Source: Debaryomyces hansenii CBS767 | Lineage: Eukaryota; Ascomycota; Pichiomycetes; Serinales; Debaryomycetaceae | Direction: 5' to 3' | NCBI RefSeq assembly: GCF_000006445.2 | Contig: NC_006043.2 | Location: 186,001 to 250,000 of the forward strand | DNA: 64,000 bases | In this document: positions 21,077 to 30,013 of the stretch, piece by piece | Layout of the letters: each line of letters opens with the position of its first letter | Position numbering within the stretch: position 1 is the stretch's first letter | Position numbers and translations under genes: made by a program | The notes under the pieces: model-generated | The model's database searches: none | What the model was told of the DNA's origin: nothing | Seen by the model: only the letters and a program-made list of their open reading frames with translations

Positions 21077-22918
21077 ATGACGGTTTCAGACTTATTAAAA
21101 TGGGCACAAGAGAAGGGCACATTCATCTCTTCAGATGTAGAGTTTAAAGAATTATCTCAAGGGAATATTGGAGCTATATATACGGGTAATTCAAACGGTG
21201 AATCAAAATCATCAGATGATTTTGATCTTCAACTTCCGATAGATCTTGCAATAACTTTAAATAGGGCAATTGAATCCTTTAACGAGAGTGGACATGGTGA
21301 TTTCCGTGATATTGCTAAAAAGACATCGAATGTTAACTCTTTGTTGAAGATGTTCTTGGCTCGAGAAAGAGCATCGACCAGATTGAATTCATCGTACTTC
21401 AAGCCTTATTTATCATTATTGCCTAATTTAAGTGACATCAACTCTCCGTACTGTTGGACTCCTCAGGAGAAAGCTCTCATTAAGGGAACAAACTTGGGTA
21501 ATTCCTTAAAAGACAATGTTGGACAATTGGTCGAAGAATGGTGGCAAGTGATAAACCTTTTGCCACAAGAATTGCCAAAGCCAGAAGAGCATTTCATTAA
21601 TATGAAGTTCTACTACGAGAATAAATTTTACAATGATGATGATATGTACAATTATTTTATTGTCGACGAACCAAAAAATAGAGACAATTGGACTAGTTTT
21701 CCTTGTTATTTGTGGGCATCCTTAATTTTGAAATCGAGATCATTTCCTGCTCATCTACTCAGGGGCCACGTCAAGAACTCTGAAATTAAAGAAGATGAAG
21801 CCATGTTACTTCCAATAATAGACCTTTTGAATCACAATATGAATGCTAAAGTAGACTGGTCTGTTTCTTCTTCAAATTCATGTACATATTTCAACTTCAG
21901 ATCGAACTCAGCTGTGCCAGGTGAACAGTTGTACAATAACTATGGAATGAAGGGAAATGAAGAGTTATTGTTAGCTTACGGATTTTGTCTTGAAGACAAT
22001 TCGGCCGATTCTGCAGCATTAAAGATTAAAGTACCTTTAGAGATGTTACCAGAATTAGAGTCACAGGGGGTTAAATTGCCCACTGCAAGTGATTATACGA
22101 CTTCTGTCATTAGAAATACAGAAGAAGCTAAACCAGATACCAACACAGATTACAGTCAGTACGAAAATGGACTTTTATTCTTCATAACCAAAGACCACTT
22201 ACCAGATAACTTGATCAAATTATTTCAATTTTTAGTCAAAAATAAATGGGAAGATAAATTAACATTGAGAACGCAACTAGCTGGGTTGAACCAATTACGT
22301 CAAGCCATTGAAACCAAAAGTGATATTCTCAAGACCCTTTCTATTCCTGATAAAAATGATACAAACTTGAATAATATTAGAATCTATATTTTATCGCAAA
22401 AGAAAATTTTTGCTGCCACCATTAAGAAAATCAAGCATTTAGAGAAGGATTTGTTAGCTGAATTCAAATTGCATCTAATCACTTTAAAGAATGTCTACAA
22501 GAAAGATTTGAAATTCCAACAATCGCTATTGATTAGTTTAGGTATTTCGTCGTATGATGCGATAATCGAATCTCAATTCCAAGACCAATGCTGGTTATTA
22601 TATTTGATGCGTTGCTACAATAGAGACGAGTATATCAAAACAGATAAGGACGAAGAAGATAATTATTTGCCAGAATGGATACACCATCTGTTTATTAAAC
22701 TTGCAAAAGAAACAGAGGTTACGGCCGCAGAGATTGTAAGCTACAAAGAAATATATCAAAGTTTGATACCTAGACTTGCAGAGATTGTGCCAGAAATATA
22801 TGGAAGAGGTAAGTGGGGCGTTGATGAAATGATAATCAGTGCCAAATTATTAGATCTCATTGGCTTCGTACGAGGTAAGGACCAAGAATGTATATTGGTT
22901 GAACCATTTGATAAATAG
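21077..22918 (+). CDS. SET-domain protein lysine methyltransferase (Rkm1/Efm1-like)
   Basis: A 613-residue protein of the SET subfamily with a split SET domain and a C-terminal Rubisco-methyltransferase-type substrate domain, whose yeast members modify ribosomal proteins or elongation factors. The N-terminus (LLKWAQEKGTFISSDVEFKEL) begins the SET N-part; the core motif LLPIIDLLNHN is at about residues 244-254, and the cofactor/catalytic end NNYGMKGNEELLLAYGF is at about 289-305. The C-terminal half is helical and charged. I cannot separate RKM1 from EFM1 by reading alone. It is divergent from SCO1 (167-bp gap). Confidence 0.83.
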   Translation: MTVSDLLKWAQEKGTFISSDVEFKELSQGNIGAIYTGNSNGESKSSDDFDLQLPIDLAITLNRAIESFNESGHGDFRDIAKKTSNVNSLLKMFLARERASTRLNSSYFKPYLSLLPNLSDINSPYCWTPQEKALIKGTNLGNSLKDNVGQLVEEWWQVINLLPQELPKPEEHFINMKFYYENKFYNDDDMYNYFIVDEPKNRDNWTSFPCYLWASLILKSRSFPAHLLRGHVKNSEIKEDEAMLLPIIDLLNHNMNAKVDWSVSSSNSCTYFNFRSNSAVPGEQLYNNYGMKGNEELLLAYGFCLEDNSADSAALKIKVPLEMLPELESQGVKLPTASDYTTSVIRNTEEAKPDTNTDYSQYENGLLFFITKDHLPDNLIKLFQFLVKNKWEDKLTLRTQLAGLNQLRQAIETKSDILKTLSIPDKNDTNLNNIRIYILSQKKIFAATIKKIKHLEKDLLAEFKLHLITLKNVYKKDLKFQQSLLISLGISSYDAIIESQFQDQCWLLYLMRCYNRDEYIKTDKDEEDNYLPEWIHHLFIKLAKETEVTAAEIVSYKEIYQSLIPRLAEIVPEIYGRGKWGVDEMIISAKLLDLIGFVRGKDQECILVEPFDK

Positions 22919-23098
22919 ATAACCTCAAAAAATCCTACGCGAGCCGGCACGTATGCGGCACTAGTTAATATCCGATTCCGATAAGAATCTACTATAGTTA
23001 GAAGTTGTATATCAATATTAATAGTTCTATTCACAAACACTATCTATATATTGTACACAAAACTCGAAAGTAATCTACGGTTGAAATGATTCTTATAT

Positions 23099-23677
23099 CT
23101 AATCTTCCTTGATACCACCAGCACCACTGATTTCAGCATTTTCAATAGAGTGCTTGTCTGTCTTGACATCTGTTGAAGCACCGGATAATGCTTGCATGAG
23201 ACCTGGCGCAGCCTTGAAAGGTCTCTTCAAGTCTCCAGTAGCTGGGGTACCGAAAAGGTGGATCTTCACAATGTTAGCTTCTAAAGCCGACTTGACAGAA
23301 GAGATAGATTGCATGACTAATGGGTTGGTGTACTTCATGTAAATGTGCATGAAACCCATCATGGCCAACGAAGTGAAAATAGATCTGATTTGAGTGTTAA
23401 CTTGTTTTAAATCGTATTCTCTGACTGTAGTAACAACGGCCTTTGGTTCAGTTTCACCGGACATAGCATTTGCTGGTTCAACATATTTCAAAGTAGTCAA
23501 ATCATTCTTAGCACAAATTTTAGCCCTGGTAATAGCGTAAATAGCTAAAGCGATAGCTTGACAAGACAAGTAAGCAGCTCTGACGTAGAAGAGAATATCT
23601 GGATCTTCTAAATCTAAACGACGGGAAACTTGCATCATGACAAGCATGACCCCTAAATTGGTGATGGCTGGATTCAT
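23099..23677 (-). CDS. PHO88: Pho88/Snd3, ER membrane protein targeting factor
   Basis: A 192-residue ER membrane protein. Pho88 was first linked to phosphate uptake and is also Snd3 of the SRP-independent targeting route. Family blocks are complete: MLVMMQVSRRLDLEDP near residue 11, AKNDLTTLKYVEPANAMSG near residue 55, MMGFMHIYMKYTNPLVMQS near residue 105 and KIHLFGTPATGDLKRPF near residue 137. Hydrophobic segments lie near residues 5-17, 30-50 and 95-125. Codon use is that of a well-expressed gene. Confidence 0.95.
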   Translation of the reverse strand: MNPAITNLGVMLVMMQVSRRLDLEDPDILFYVRAAYLSCQAIALAIYAITRAKICAKNDLTTLKYVEPANAMSGETEPKAVVTTVREYDLKQVNTQIRSIFTSLAMMGFMHIYMKYTNPLVMQSISSVKSALEANIVKIHLFGTPATGDLKRPFKAAPGLMQALSGASTDVKTDKHSIENAEISGAGGIKED

Positions 23678-23894
23678 ATTGTATTTCTACGTAATTTATA
23701 CACTAAACGACCTTGTTTATACGTAAAGATAAAAATTGTCTTGAAATTTTACTAAACGACACGAAGTAATTTTTCGTTGAGAGTGTTTTTTGCCTTTATC
23801 ACTAATTTGTTACCCGCACCAAAAGAACCTACTAGAATTTTGCAGCTAATATATGGTATTAACCGTGCTATATGACTATTTGCGTAGAGGGTGA

Positions 23895-26624
23895 CTAGAT
23901 AAGGGTATCCTCGTCGTCAAACGAGACGTCACCGAATTCCCAGCAACCCAAATGGGCAGATCTGGCTTGTTGTTGAACCTTTTGTACTGACTCAAGGTAT
24001 TCCTTGAGATTAGGCGAGACACCTGTAGCTTCAACGACTGCCCAACCTTCCGAGATTAATTGCTTGTTGATGGTGTATGTAGGATCCTTTAAGGATTCTT
24101 CTGAGTCATATAAGACTACGGAGTAATCTACATTTGGGACAGACGAGGGTAATGCACTGATAACTAACTTCTTGTCAAAGGTGAGGTCTTCTAAGGCATA
24201 CAACGCATCGGTCAAGTAGTCGGTGGGTCTGGTAGGAGGCAATCTCAAGTTTTGCAAAACACAAGTGTGGGCGAACTTTGGTAGTTGGGTGAGCGAGAAC
24301 TTGGCTGGTAATACACGCAAGGAGCTGAGAGGAACTTTGTCGACGTTACCGAAATCTAAATGCTTCACTTCGAAGTTTCTGGTGGTCTTGTCATAATTTA
24401 AGACCTTCCCACGATAATACTTACCATTCTCGGAGAACTTGGCCGAAACCAAGTCACCTTTCTTTGGAGGCTTGCTCAAATTATGGGGTAAATCGATGGA
24501 GGTGTTGCTTGCGCTTGGTGTCTGGCTGTGGAAGTCAGCAAACTGTTTCTTGAAGGTGGCGAATGTATTAACGGTACTTTGGTCCAATTGATGGTACGAG
24601 ATTGTACCAGTAGAATCAATATCGGTTACTTCAACATCGAAAAATTTTGGTTTTGCCGAATCAAGTTTGAGTTCACTCAATTTGGCGTTTTGTGAGTCTA
24701 ATTCTTCTTGTACCTTAGAAGCATCGTAGTTTGCCCAGAGTCCTTTCTTGGATGATTTAGCAGATTCTTCGGCATTGATTAATTCGTTAGAAAATGGGTT
24801 GGAATTGACAGCCAAGTCATGGACCGAAACCAAACCTTGTTCTAATAATGAAACTTGAATTGGTTGTAAGCTACTAGCGTTCAAATATAAGTTACCAATA
24901 AAGCCACCGATTTTATCCATGTCATAAATATCAAATTCAATGCTTCTTTGCAAGAATTTTTTATTCATATATTTTAATCCGTCGTCTCCTAAGGCTTCAT
25001 TCTTATTGTTAGACAACCCTCCTAAAATCAAAGTCAATTTTAAACCTTCTTTAGGATTATATAACTTAACTCTGTTTACAGATGGAATAAATTCGACGTA
25101 ATAGCCATTGGCAATTCTACCCTTTTGCTTAAATCCATTGAAGAATGTTTTAGCCTTGGTGTAATTTTCTGAAGCATCAACAATTCTGGTACCTACGGTC
25201 AAAACTTTATTTATATCACCATTGAAAAATACACCTTTCTTTGCAAGTTTCTTTTGTTCTTCTTCTAATTCCACTAATTTGTCCCAGTTTAATGACCGTT
25301 CATGTGCCGTGGCCTTATTGTGCTTGATGACAGTACCCATACCACTGTTGACAATCATTTCGGATAAGTCATTTGTTCCATTGATTTTGAAACTAATAAG
25401 AAATCTGGCATCAAAACCTAATTCCTTGTTGGCATCTTTGTAACCATCGATATAAACAGTACCAGTTTTTCCAATAACATGTTGTCTTACGAATTCACGG
25501 GCAGTGTTGACTAAGGCTAATTGTTGTTGGTGGTTAGAAGTGACTGTTGAATCGGAGGGTTTTGGACCTCTGATTGAAGCTAATTGGACAGTTAACTCTT
25601 CGTCAGAAGAAGGTAAACGCACAATTAATGTATCGGCTCCAATAACTTTAGCGATAGAAGCATTCGTAATGGTTGATCCCGGCTTTAAGCCTTTGCTCGA
25701 CTGGGTAACTGGGGCAGAGCTACGACTAACCTTTGTATTCGAGTACAAACCTTTACCCAAAGCTTTAGCAGTTTGTTCAGCCTTTCTCAACTCCCCCATG
25801 GTCGAAGAACCAACCAAAGAAGATTGCCAGTCGACAACCTCACCGAACCCATTTTCTAATAACTTGGCATGAACATTATTTCCCGAGGGATGGTGAATAA
25901 GTGCAATTGGCACACCTGCTTGACTTTCACCTATAACACTTACCTTGATAACAGCCTTGGTGGTCAAAAGCTTCTCTTCAACAAATGCCTTAGCTTCCTG
26001 GGCAACTTTAGTTACGGAGGCAGATTCGGTGGCATCATCCGTTCTTGGACATTTGATACCGGCTAATAACAACGGAGTCGTAATATGCTGGTTCTTATTC
26101 ACAATTATACGAGCCATAACCCTATCACCACTGATAACTTTTTCGACAATTGTAGTTATTGGGGTATTTTGCGACTTACCAATAATACCCTCATTCAAGT
26201 CAATGGTCTCAATCTTATCCTCCAGGGCAGATGTAACGCTCCATAAGCCAACTTGGCTTTGTTTAGCTTTACTTTCCAAATTACGGAGGTCGTCAACGTA
26301 TTCAGAATCGTCTTGAATATTATCCTTCAACTTAACATGCCCCTTTTCAAGTAAATGTTCAACCAATGACTTGAAAATTGGTGCTTGAATGTCTCCAAAC
26401 TCCTTTCCAACATTAGGTGTCTTAAATAATACTCTGAACTTGATATCTTTGCCAATTAATAACTGTCTTAAGTATTCCTTTGATTGGTAACTATCACCAG
26501 ACCTAACATATGAAAGTGTTAACATTCTCTCGGGAACTGGGAATTGTGAGGTCTTTGATGGGACCAAAATCACGGTGTCTCCACTTAATACATTCTTTAC
26601 TTTAGCAATAAACACCTGAGTCAT
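23895..26624 (-). CDS. Tudor-SN (SND1/TSN-type) multidomain staphylococcal nuclease-like protein
   Basis: A 909-residue protein. Four staphylococcal-nuclease-like repeats can be followed: from residue 1 (VFIAKVKNVLSGDTVILV), about 155 (TTIVEKVISGDRVMARI), about 320 (SIAKVIGADTLIVRLP) and about 500 (GYYVEFIPSVNRVKLYNP). Each keeps the OB-fold pattern and the KGLW/KGLY-type end (GLWSV, GKGLYSN, KKGLWANYD). A Tudor domain follows near residue 720 (GDLVSAKFSENGKYYRGKVLNYD), then a partial last SN repeat. Tudor-SN is an RNA-binding protein of RNA processing and stress granules. S. cerevisiae has no counterpart. The name SND1 here means the human gene, not the yeast targeting factor. Confidence 0.92.
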   Translation of the reverse strand: MTQVFIAKVKNVLSGDTVILVPSKTSQFPVPERMLTLSYVRSGDSYQSKEYLRQLLIGKDIKFRVLFKTPNVGKEFGDIQAPIFKSLVEHLLEKGHVKLKDNIQDDSEYVDDLRNLESKAKQSQVGLWSVTSALEDKIETIDLNEGIIGKSQNTPITTIVEKVISGDRVMARIIVNKNQHITTPLLLAGIKCPRTDDATESASVTKVAQEAKAFVEEKLLTTKAVIKVSVIGESQAGVPIALIHHPSGNNVHAKLLENGFGEVVDWQSSLVGSSTMGELRKAEQTAKALGKGLYSNTKVSRSSAPVTQSSKGLKPGSTITNASIAKVIGADTLIVRLPSSDEELTVQLASIRGPKPSDSTVTSNHQQQLALVNTAREFVRQHVIGKTGTVYIDGYKDANKELGFDARFLISFKINGTNDLSEMIVNSGMGTVIKHNKATAHERSLNWDKLVELEEEQKKLAKKGVFFNGDINKVLTVGTRIVDASENYTKAKTFFNGFKQKGRIANGYYVEFIPSVNRVKLYNPKEGLKLTLILGGLSNNKNEALGDDGLKYMNKKFLQRSIEFDIYDMDKIGGFIGNLYLNASSLQPIQVSLLEQGLVSVHDLAVNSNPFSNELINAEESAKSSKKGLWANYDASKVQEELDSQNAKLSELKLDSAKPKFFDVEVTDIDSTGTISYHQLDQSTVNTFATFKKQFADFHSQTPSASNTSIDLPHNLSKPPKKGDLVSAKFSENGKYYRGKVLNYDKTTRNFEVKHLDFGNVDKVPLSSLRVLPAKFSLTQLPKFAHTCVLQNLRLPPTRPTDYLTDALYALEDLTFDKKLVISALPSSVPNVDYSVVLYDSEESLKDPTYTINKQLISEGWAVVEATGVSPNLKEYLESVQKVQQQARSAHLGCWEFGDVSFDDEDTLI

Positions 26625-26829
26625 TTTCGTGTTCTCTATACTTTATCTTTCTATTTATTACTTTGGAAGAAAATTGGTTGATCTGAATCAAAATCGAATC
26701 GGTGCGTTGTTCAAAACGCTCGGACGTTAACCGCATACGATGTCAAAAAGATAATCATTAAATAAATCAATAAAAGCATTATATTTATCCATATACGTCA
26801 CATACTTAGTAAATACAACTCCAGAAATA

Positions 26830-27333
26830 ATGGCACCTCGTTCAACAGCTCAAAAGAGGTTATTGAAAGAGTATCAACAGCTTGCAAGGGACCCACCCCC
26901 GGGAATAGTTGCTGGACCAATTTCAGAGGATGATTTGTTTAAATGGGAATGCTTATTGGCAGGTCCACCGGATACCCCATACGAAAACGGAGTGTTCCCA
27001 GCTAGCTTAACCTTTCCAAAAGATTATCCGTTGAGTCCACCTACTCTAACGTTTGACCCACCATTATTGCACCCAAATATCTATGCGGATGGTACGGTTT
27101 GTATATCCATATTGCATGCTCCGGGAGAAGATCCAAACCAATATGAACGGCCAGAAGAGAGATGGTCTCCGGTGCAAAGTATAGAGAAAATATTGTTGAG
27201 TGTGATGTCGATGCTAGCAGAACCAAACCCAGAAAGTGGTGCTAACATCGATGCGTGTAAGTTATGGAGAGATAATAGGGTTGAGTACGACAGACAGATC
27301 AGAGATCATGTAAGAAAGACTTTAGGCTTGTGA
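26830..27333 (+). CDS. UBC7: Ubiquitin-conjugating enzyme Ubc7 (UBE2G type), ER-associated degradation
   Basis: A 167-residue E2 core. The catalytic cysteine is C91 in [10 protein letters not shown], preceded by the HPN motif at 81-83. The insertion [17 protein letters not shown] directly after the active site is the acidic loop that marks the Ubc7/UBE2G branch. Ubc7 works with Cue1 and the Hrd1 and Doa10 ligases at the ER membrane; it has no anchor of its own. It is divergent from the Tudor-SN gene (205-bp gap). Confidence 0.95.
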   Translation: MAPRSTAQKRLLKEYQQLARDPPPGIVAGPISEDDLFKWECLLAGPPDTPYENGVFPASLTFPKDYPLSPPTLTFDPPLLHPNIYADGTVCISILHAPGEDPNQYERPEERWSPVQSIEKILLSVMSMLAEPNPESGANIDACKLWRDNRVEYDRQIRDHVRKTLGL

Positions 27334-27611
27334 AATGTGAATCCAGATGTCTAAATACATGTGTTAAGCTTCTAAGGCTCTTGGTTTGAGAAGTTTTCTT
27401 TTGGTGGGTTTGAGTATGATGTCAAAGAACCCATAGATTGGCAGATCGTAGAATTGTTGTTGATGTATTTAATGTGTTAGATATGCAGTGGACATAAATA
27501 GACAATGTATAATGAAATAAAGTAGTAATCCGCTCTCGTGTGTATATCAGTGTAATATGAAAAATGAGCATAATGATGTAGTAACCGCAAATAAAAGCCG
27601 AGTAGCATAAA

Positions 27612-29081
27612 ATGACCCAATCTATTGAAGTTGAGGTGTGTATCATTGGGGGAGGTGTATCTGGTCTCAAGGCAGCTCATACCTTACTCAATCACTCTGG
27701 ATCAAAATATTCATCTAAAGACTTGATTTTACTCGAGGCTCAAGATAGACTTGGTGGTAGAATATTCACCGACCGAAAGTCGTCAAAATTAGGTATATCG
27801 TATGACTTGGGAGCATCTTGGTTTCATGATTCGTTAAATAACGTCGTGTTGGAAGAATCGATTAAGGATGGTACTTTTAATGTTATGGAAGACGGTTATT
27901 ACGACGATAAGGATATCAGAGTCTTCGCATCTGATGAGGACGGACCACTAGATGTCAACAATATGAAACTCCATAGAGTGGCCGAGGACCTAGAAAAGTT
28001 CATTGAGTTATACTATTTTGACGATTTGAACAAAGCGGATATGTCGTTAAACGAAATAGTTGAATTGTTTATGGAAAAGCATTCTTCCAGATTGACCACG
28101 GAACAAAAAAGATATTGCAGCACCATTTTGAGATACCTCGAGTTGTGGTATGGCATTACATGGGATAAGATTAGTGCTAAGTATTCTATTATGGATCACC
28201 AGGGCAGAAACCTCTTCAATAAGAAGGGATACGATTTCTTGATCAACAAATTGGCTCTGGGTATCCCAGAGGATAGAATCCTCCATAGCCATCCCGTCAC
28301 TAATATCATCCGCAATAATAAGAAGGGCAACGAAAGAGTAGCTGTGGAATCATCCAATGGTCCGACGGTTTACTGTAATTACCTCGTTGTCACGGTCCCT
28401 CAGAGTATTTTATCGTTGAGCCCACTGCATACCCATGGGATCACCTGGATACCTCCTCTTCCATCTAATATCACCGATGCATTAGAAAATATTCACTTTG
28501 GCGCATTGGGAAAAGTCATTTTCGAATTTGAATCTTGCTGGTGGGATATCAATGAAGACCGGTTTGAAATACTTGCTGATTCCACCGATGACAGTCTGCT
28601 CTCCTCGCCCATAAGCCTGTCTCCCGAAAGCTTTAAATTTCCTGTATTTGCAGTCAACTGTGCTGCTGTATATAAGGAATCGGTCAGGGGTGCTAGTCTT
28701 TGTATCCTCACTCAATCACCGCTAACTGACTATTTGGAGTCGCATCCCCAGCAAGCATGGTCCTATTTCAAACCCATGTTGTCCAAGTTAAAACTAAATG
28801 ATCTTCAAGTCTCCGATCCAATCAACACCATCACATCTAATTGGACCAATAACCCCTATATAAGAGGCTCCTACAGTGCTGTTGAGACAGGAGATGATCC
28901 TTTAGATATTATCACCCAATTATCTGGCGAACACGATTGCGGATTGATAGACAAAAATATCCGCTTTGCAGGTGAACACACTACACTGGATGGTTCTGGG
29001 TGTGTACACGGTGCCTACATGAGCGGTCAACGAGAAGCCATGTGGATCCTTAATGATTGTGGAGCCTTTAGTACCCAATAA
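27612..29081 (+). CDS. FAD amine oxidase, Fms1/Cbp1 type (polyamine oxidase family)
   Basis: A 489-residue flavin amine oxidase. The dinucleotide-binding GGGVSGLKAA is at residues 14-23 and the second FAD motif LLEAQDRLGGRI near residue 45; GASWFHD near residue 75 and the C-terminal RFAGEHTTLDGSGCVHGAY near residue 455 complete the FAD site. Yeast Fms1 oxidises spermine for pantothenate and hypusine supply; the Candida relative Cbp1 was described as a corticosteroid-binding protein of about this length. Sequence reading cannot separate the two roles. There is no PTS1. Several CTG codons occur, one in the conserved C-terminal block. Confidence 0.85.
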   Translation: MTQSIEVEVCIIGGGVSGLKAAHTLLNHSGSKYSSKDLILLEAQDRLGGRIFTDRKSSKLGISYDLGASWFHDSLNNVVLEESIKDGTFNVMEDGYYDDKDIRVFASDEDGPLDVNNMKLHRVAEDLEKFIELYYFDDLNKADMSLNEIVELFMEKHSSRLTTEQKRYCSTILRYLELWYGITWDKISAKYSIMDHQGRNLFNKKGYDFLINKLALGIPEDRILHSHPVTNIIRNNKKGNERVAVESSNGPTVYCNYLVVTVPQSILSLSPLHTHGITWIPPLPSNITDALENIHFGALGKVIFEFESCWWDINEDRFEILADSTDDSLLSSPISLSPESFKFPVFAVNCAAVYKESVRGASLCILTQSPLTDYLESHPQQAWSYFKPMLSKLKLNDLQVSDPINTITSNWTNNPYIRGSYSAVETGDDPLDIITQLSGEHDCGLIDKNIRFAGEHTTLDGSGCVHGAYMSGQREAMWILNDCGAFSTQ

Positions 29082-29233
29082 GTAGTATGGAAGGTTGCAG
29101 AATTTGAGTATATGCAGTATTAGCTGTCATTTTTCGTCGTGTCTTGAACCACTGAAATATAAATTTTTTAATCGCCATCACTTACGACACTTTTTGTAGA
29201 TACGTTGATAAGTTCATCAAAAATATAGCAGAC

Positions 29234-29668
29234 ATGGGTAAATTTAAAGCAGAAGAAGCTGAAAACTTGGAAGATATTGAAAAGCAATTTGCTGTCAAGG
29301 CAGTAATGCAAGCTGAAACATACTGGGGTTTGTTAGAAAAGATTCCTGGTTCCAAATTGAAGTTGACCAAGTATGATGACCGTATCTACGATCAATTATT
29401 AGAAGATTTCCCAGAATTCAAAGACCCATCCGCCGCTGCTGTCATCGAAGAGGCTTACATGAAGAGTCCAAGTGGAAAGGCCAAATGGAGAGCATTTTGT
29501 GACAAGTTCAAGGACATTGAAGATTACAACTTTGGTACTCTTTTGAGATCCAAGGCCACCGACGAATACTCTCAAGAAGGTACTATATTTGCTGTCAGAA
29601 TCCAATTCTACGCTGTAGAAATTGCTAGAAATAGATATGGCTTAAATGACTGGATTGCTAACAAATAA
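29234..29668 (+). CDS. CHP1: eEF1A-specific chaperone of the PBDC1 family (YPL225W-like)
   Basis: A 144-residue protein (yeast YPL225W is 146). The family blocks are MQAETYWGLLEKIPGSKLKLTKYDD from residue 30 (read in two parts), DFPEF, and GKAKWRAFCDKFKDIEDYNFGTLLR near residue 85. PBDC1/YPL225W binds nascent eEF1A at the ribosome and protects it from aggregation; it has been named Chp1 in S. cerevisiae (not the fission-yeast chromodomain protein). The small size and codon use suggest steady high expression. Confidence 0.88.
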   Translation: MGKFKAEEAENLEDIEKQFAVKAVMQAETYWGLLEKIPGSKLKLTKYDDRIYDQLLEDFPEFKDPSAAAVIEEAYMKSPSGKAKWRAFCDKFKDIEDYNFGTLLRSKATDEYSQEGTIFAVRIQFYAVEIARNRYGLNDWIANK

Positions 29669-30013
29669 GCCTGTGTACACCTTGTTCCTTTTTATGATCA
29701 CTTACTATAATACATTTATGTTTAATGTGGATATTCCATATCCCATTCTTGTATAATATCCACTGTAGACCCCATCTTGAAGGCTAGGAAATCATGTCAT
29801 ATACGAATGTCGTATGTCGTGTGATCTTTAAATGTCGCATCATGGAATGGTGTTATTCGTTTCAACATGTACTAGTTGATTTGATAATTTATATACTATA
29901 TCGTGTTTATATAAGAAAAATCTGTTTAACTAGGGTATAGATCTAGCTAAATCAAAGGATAATAACTGTACACCTTAAAATATAAATCCGTGCTTGATTT
30001 GGTTACAGCAATA
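29669..30013. other. Intergenic region, 345 bp
   Basis: 3' end of the PBDC1-family gene and promoter of the Far8-like gene. No gene or repeat recognised. Confidence 0.6.
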
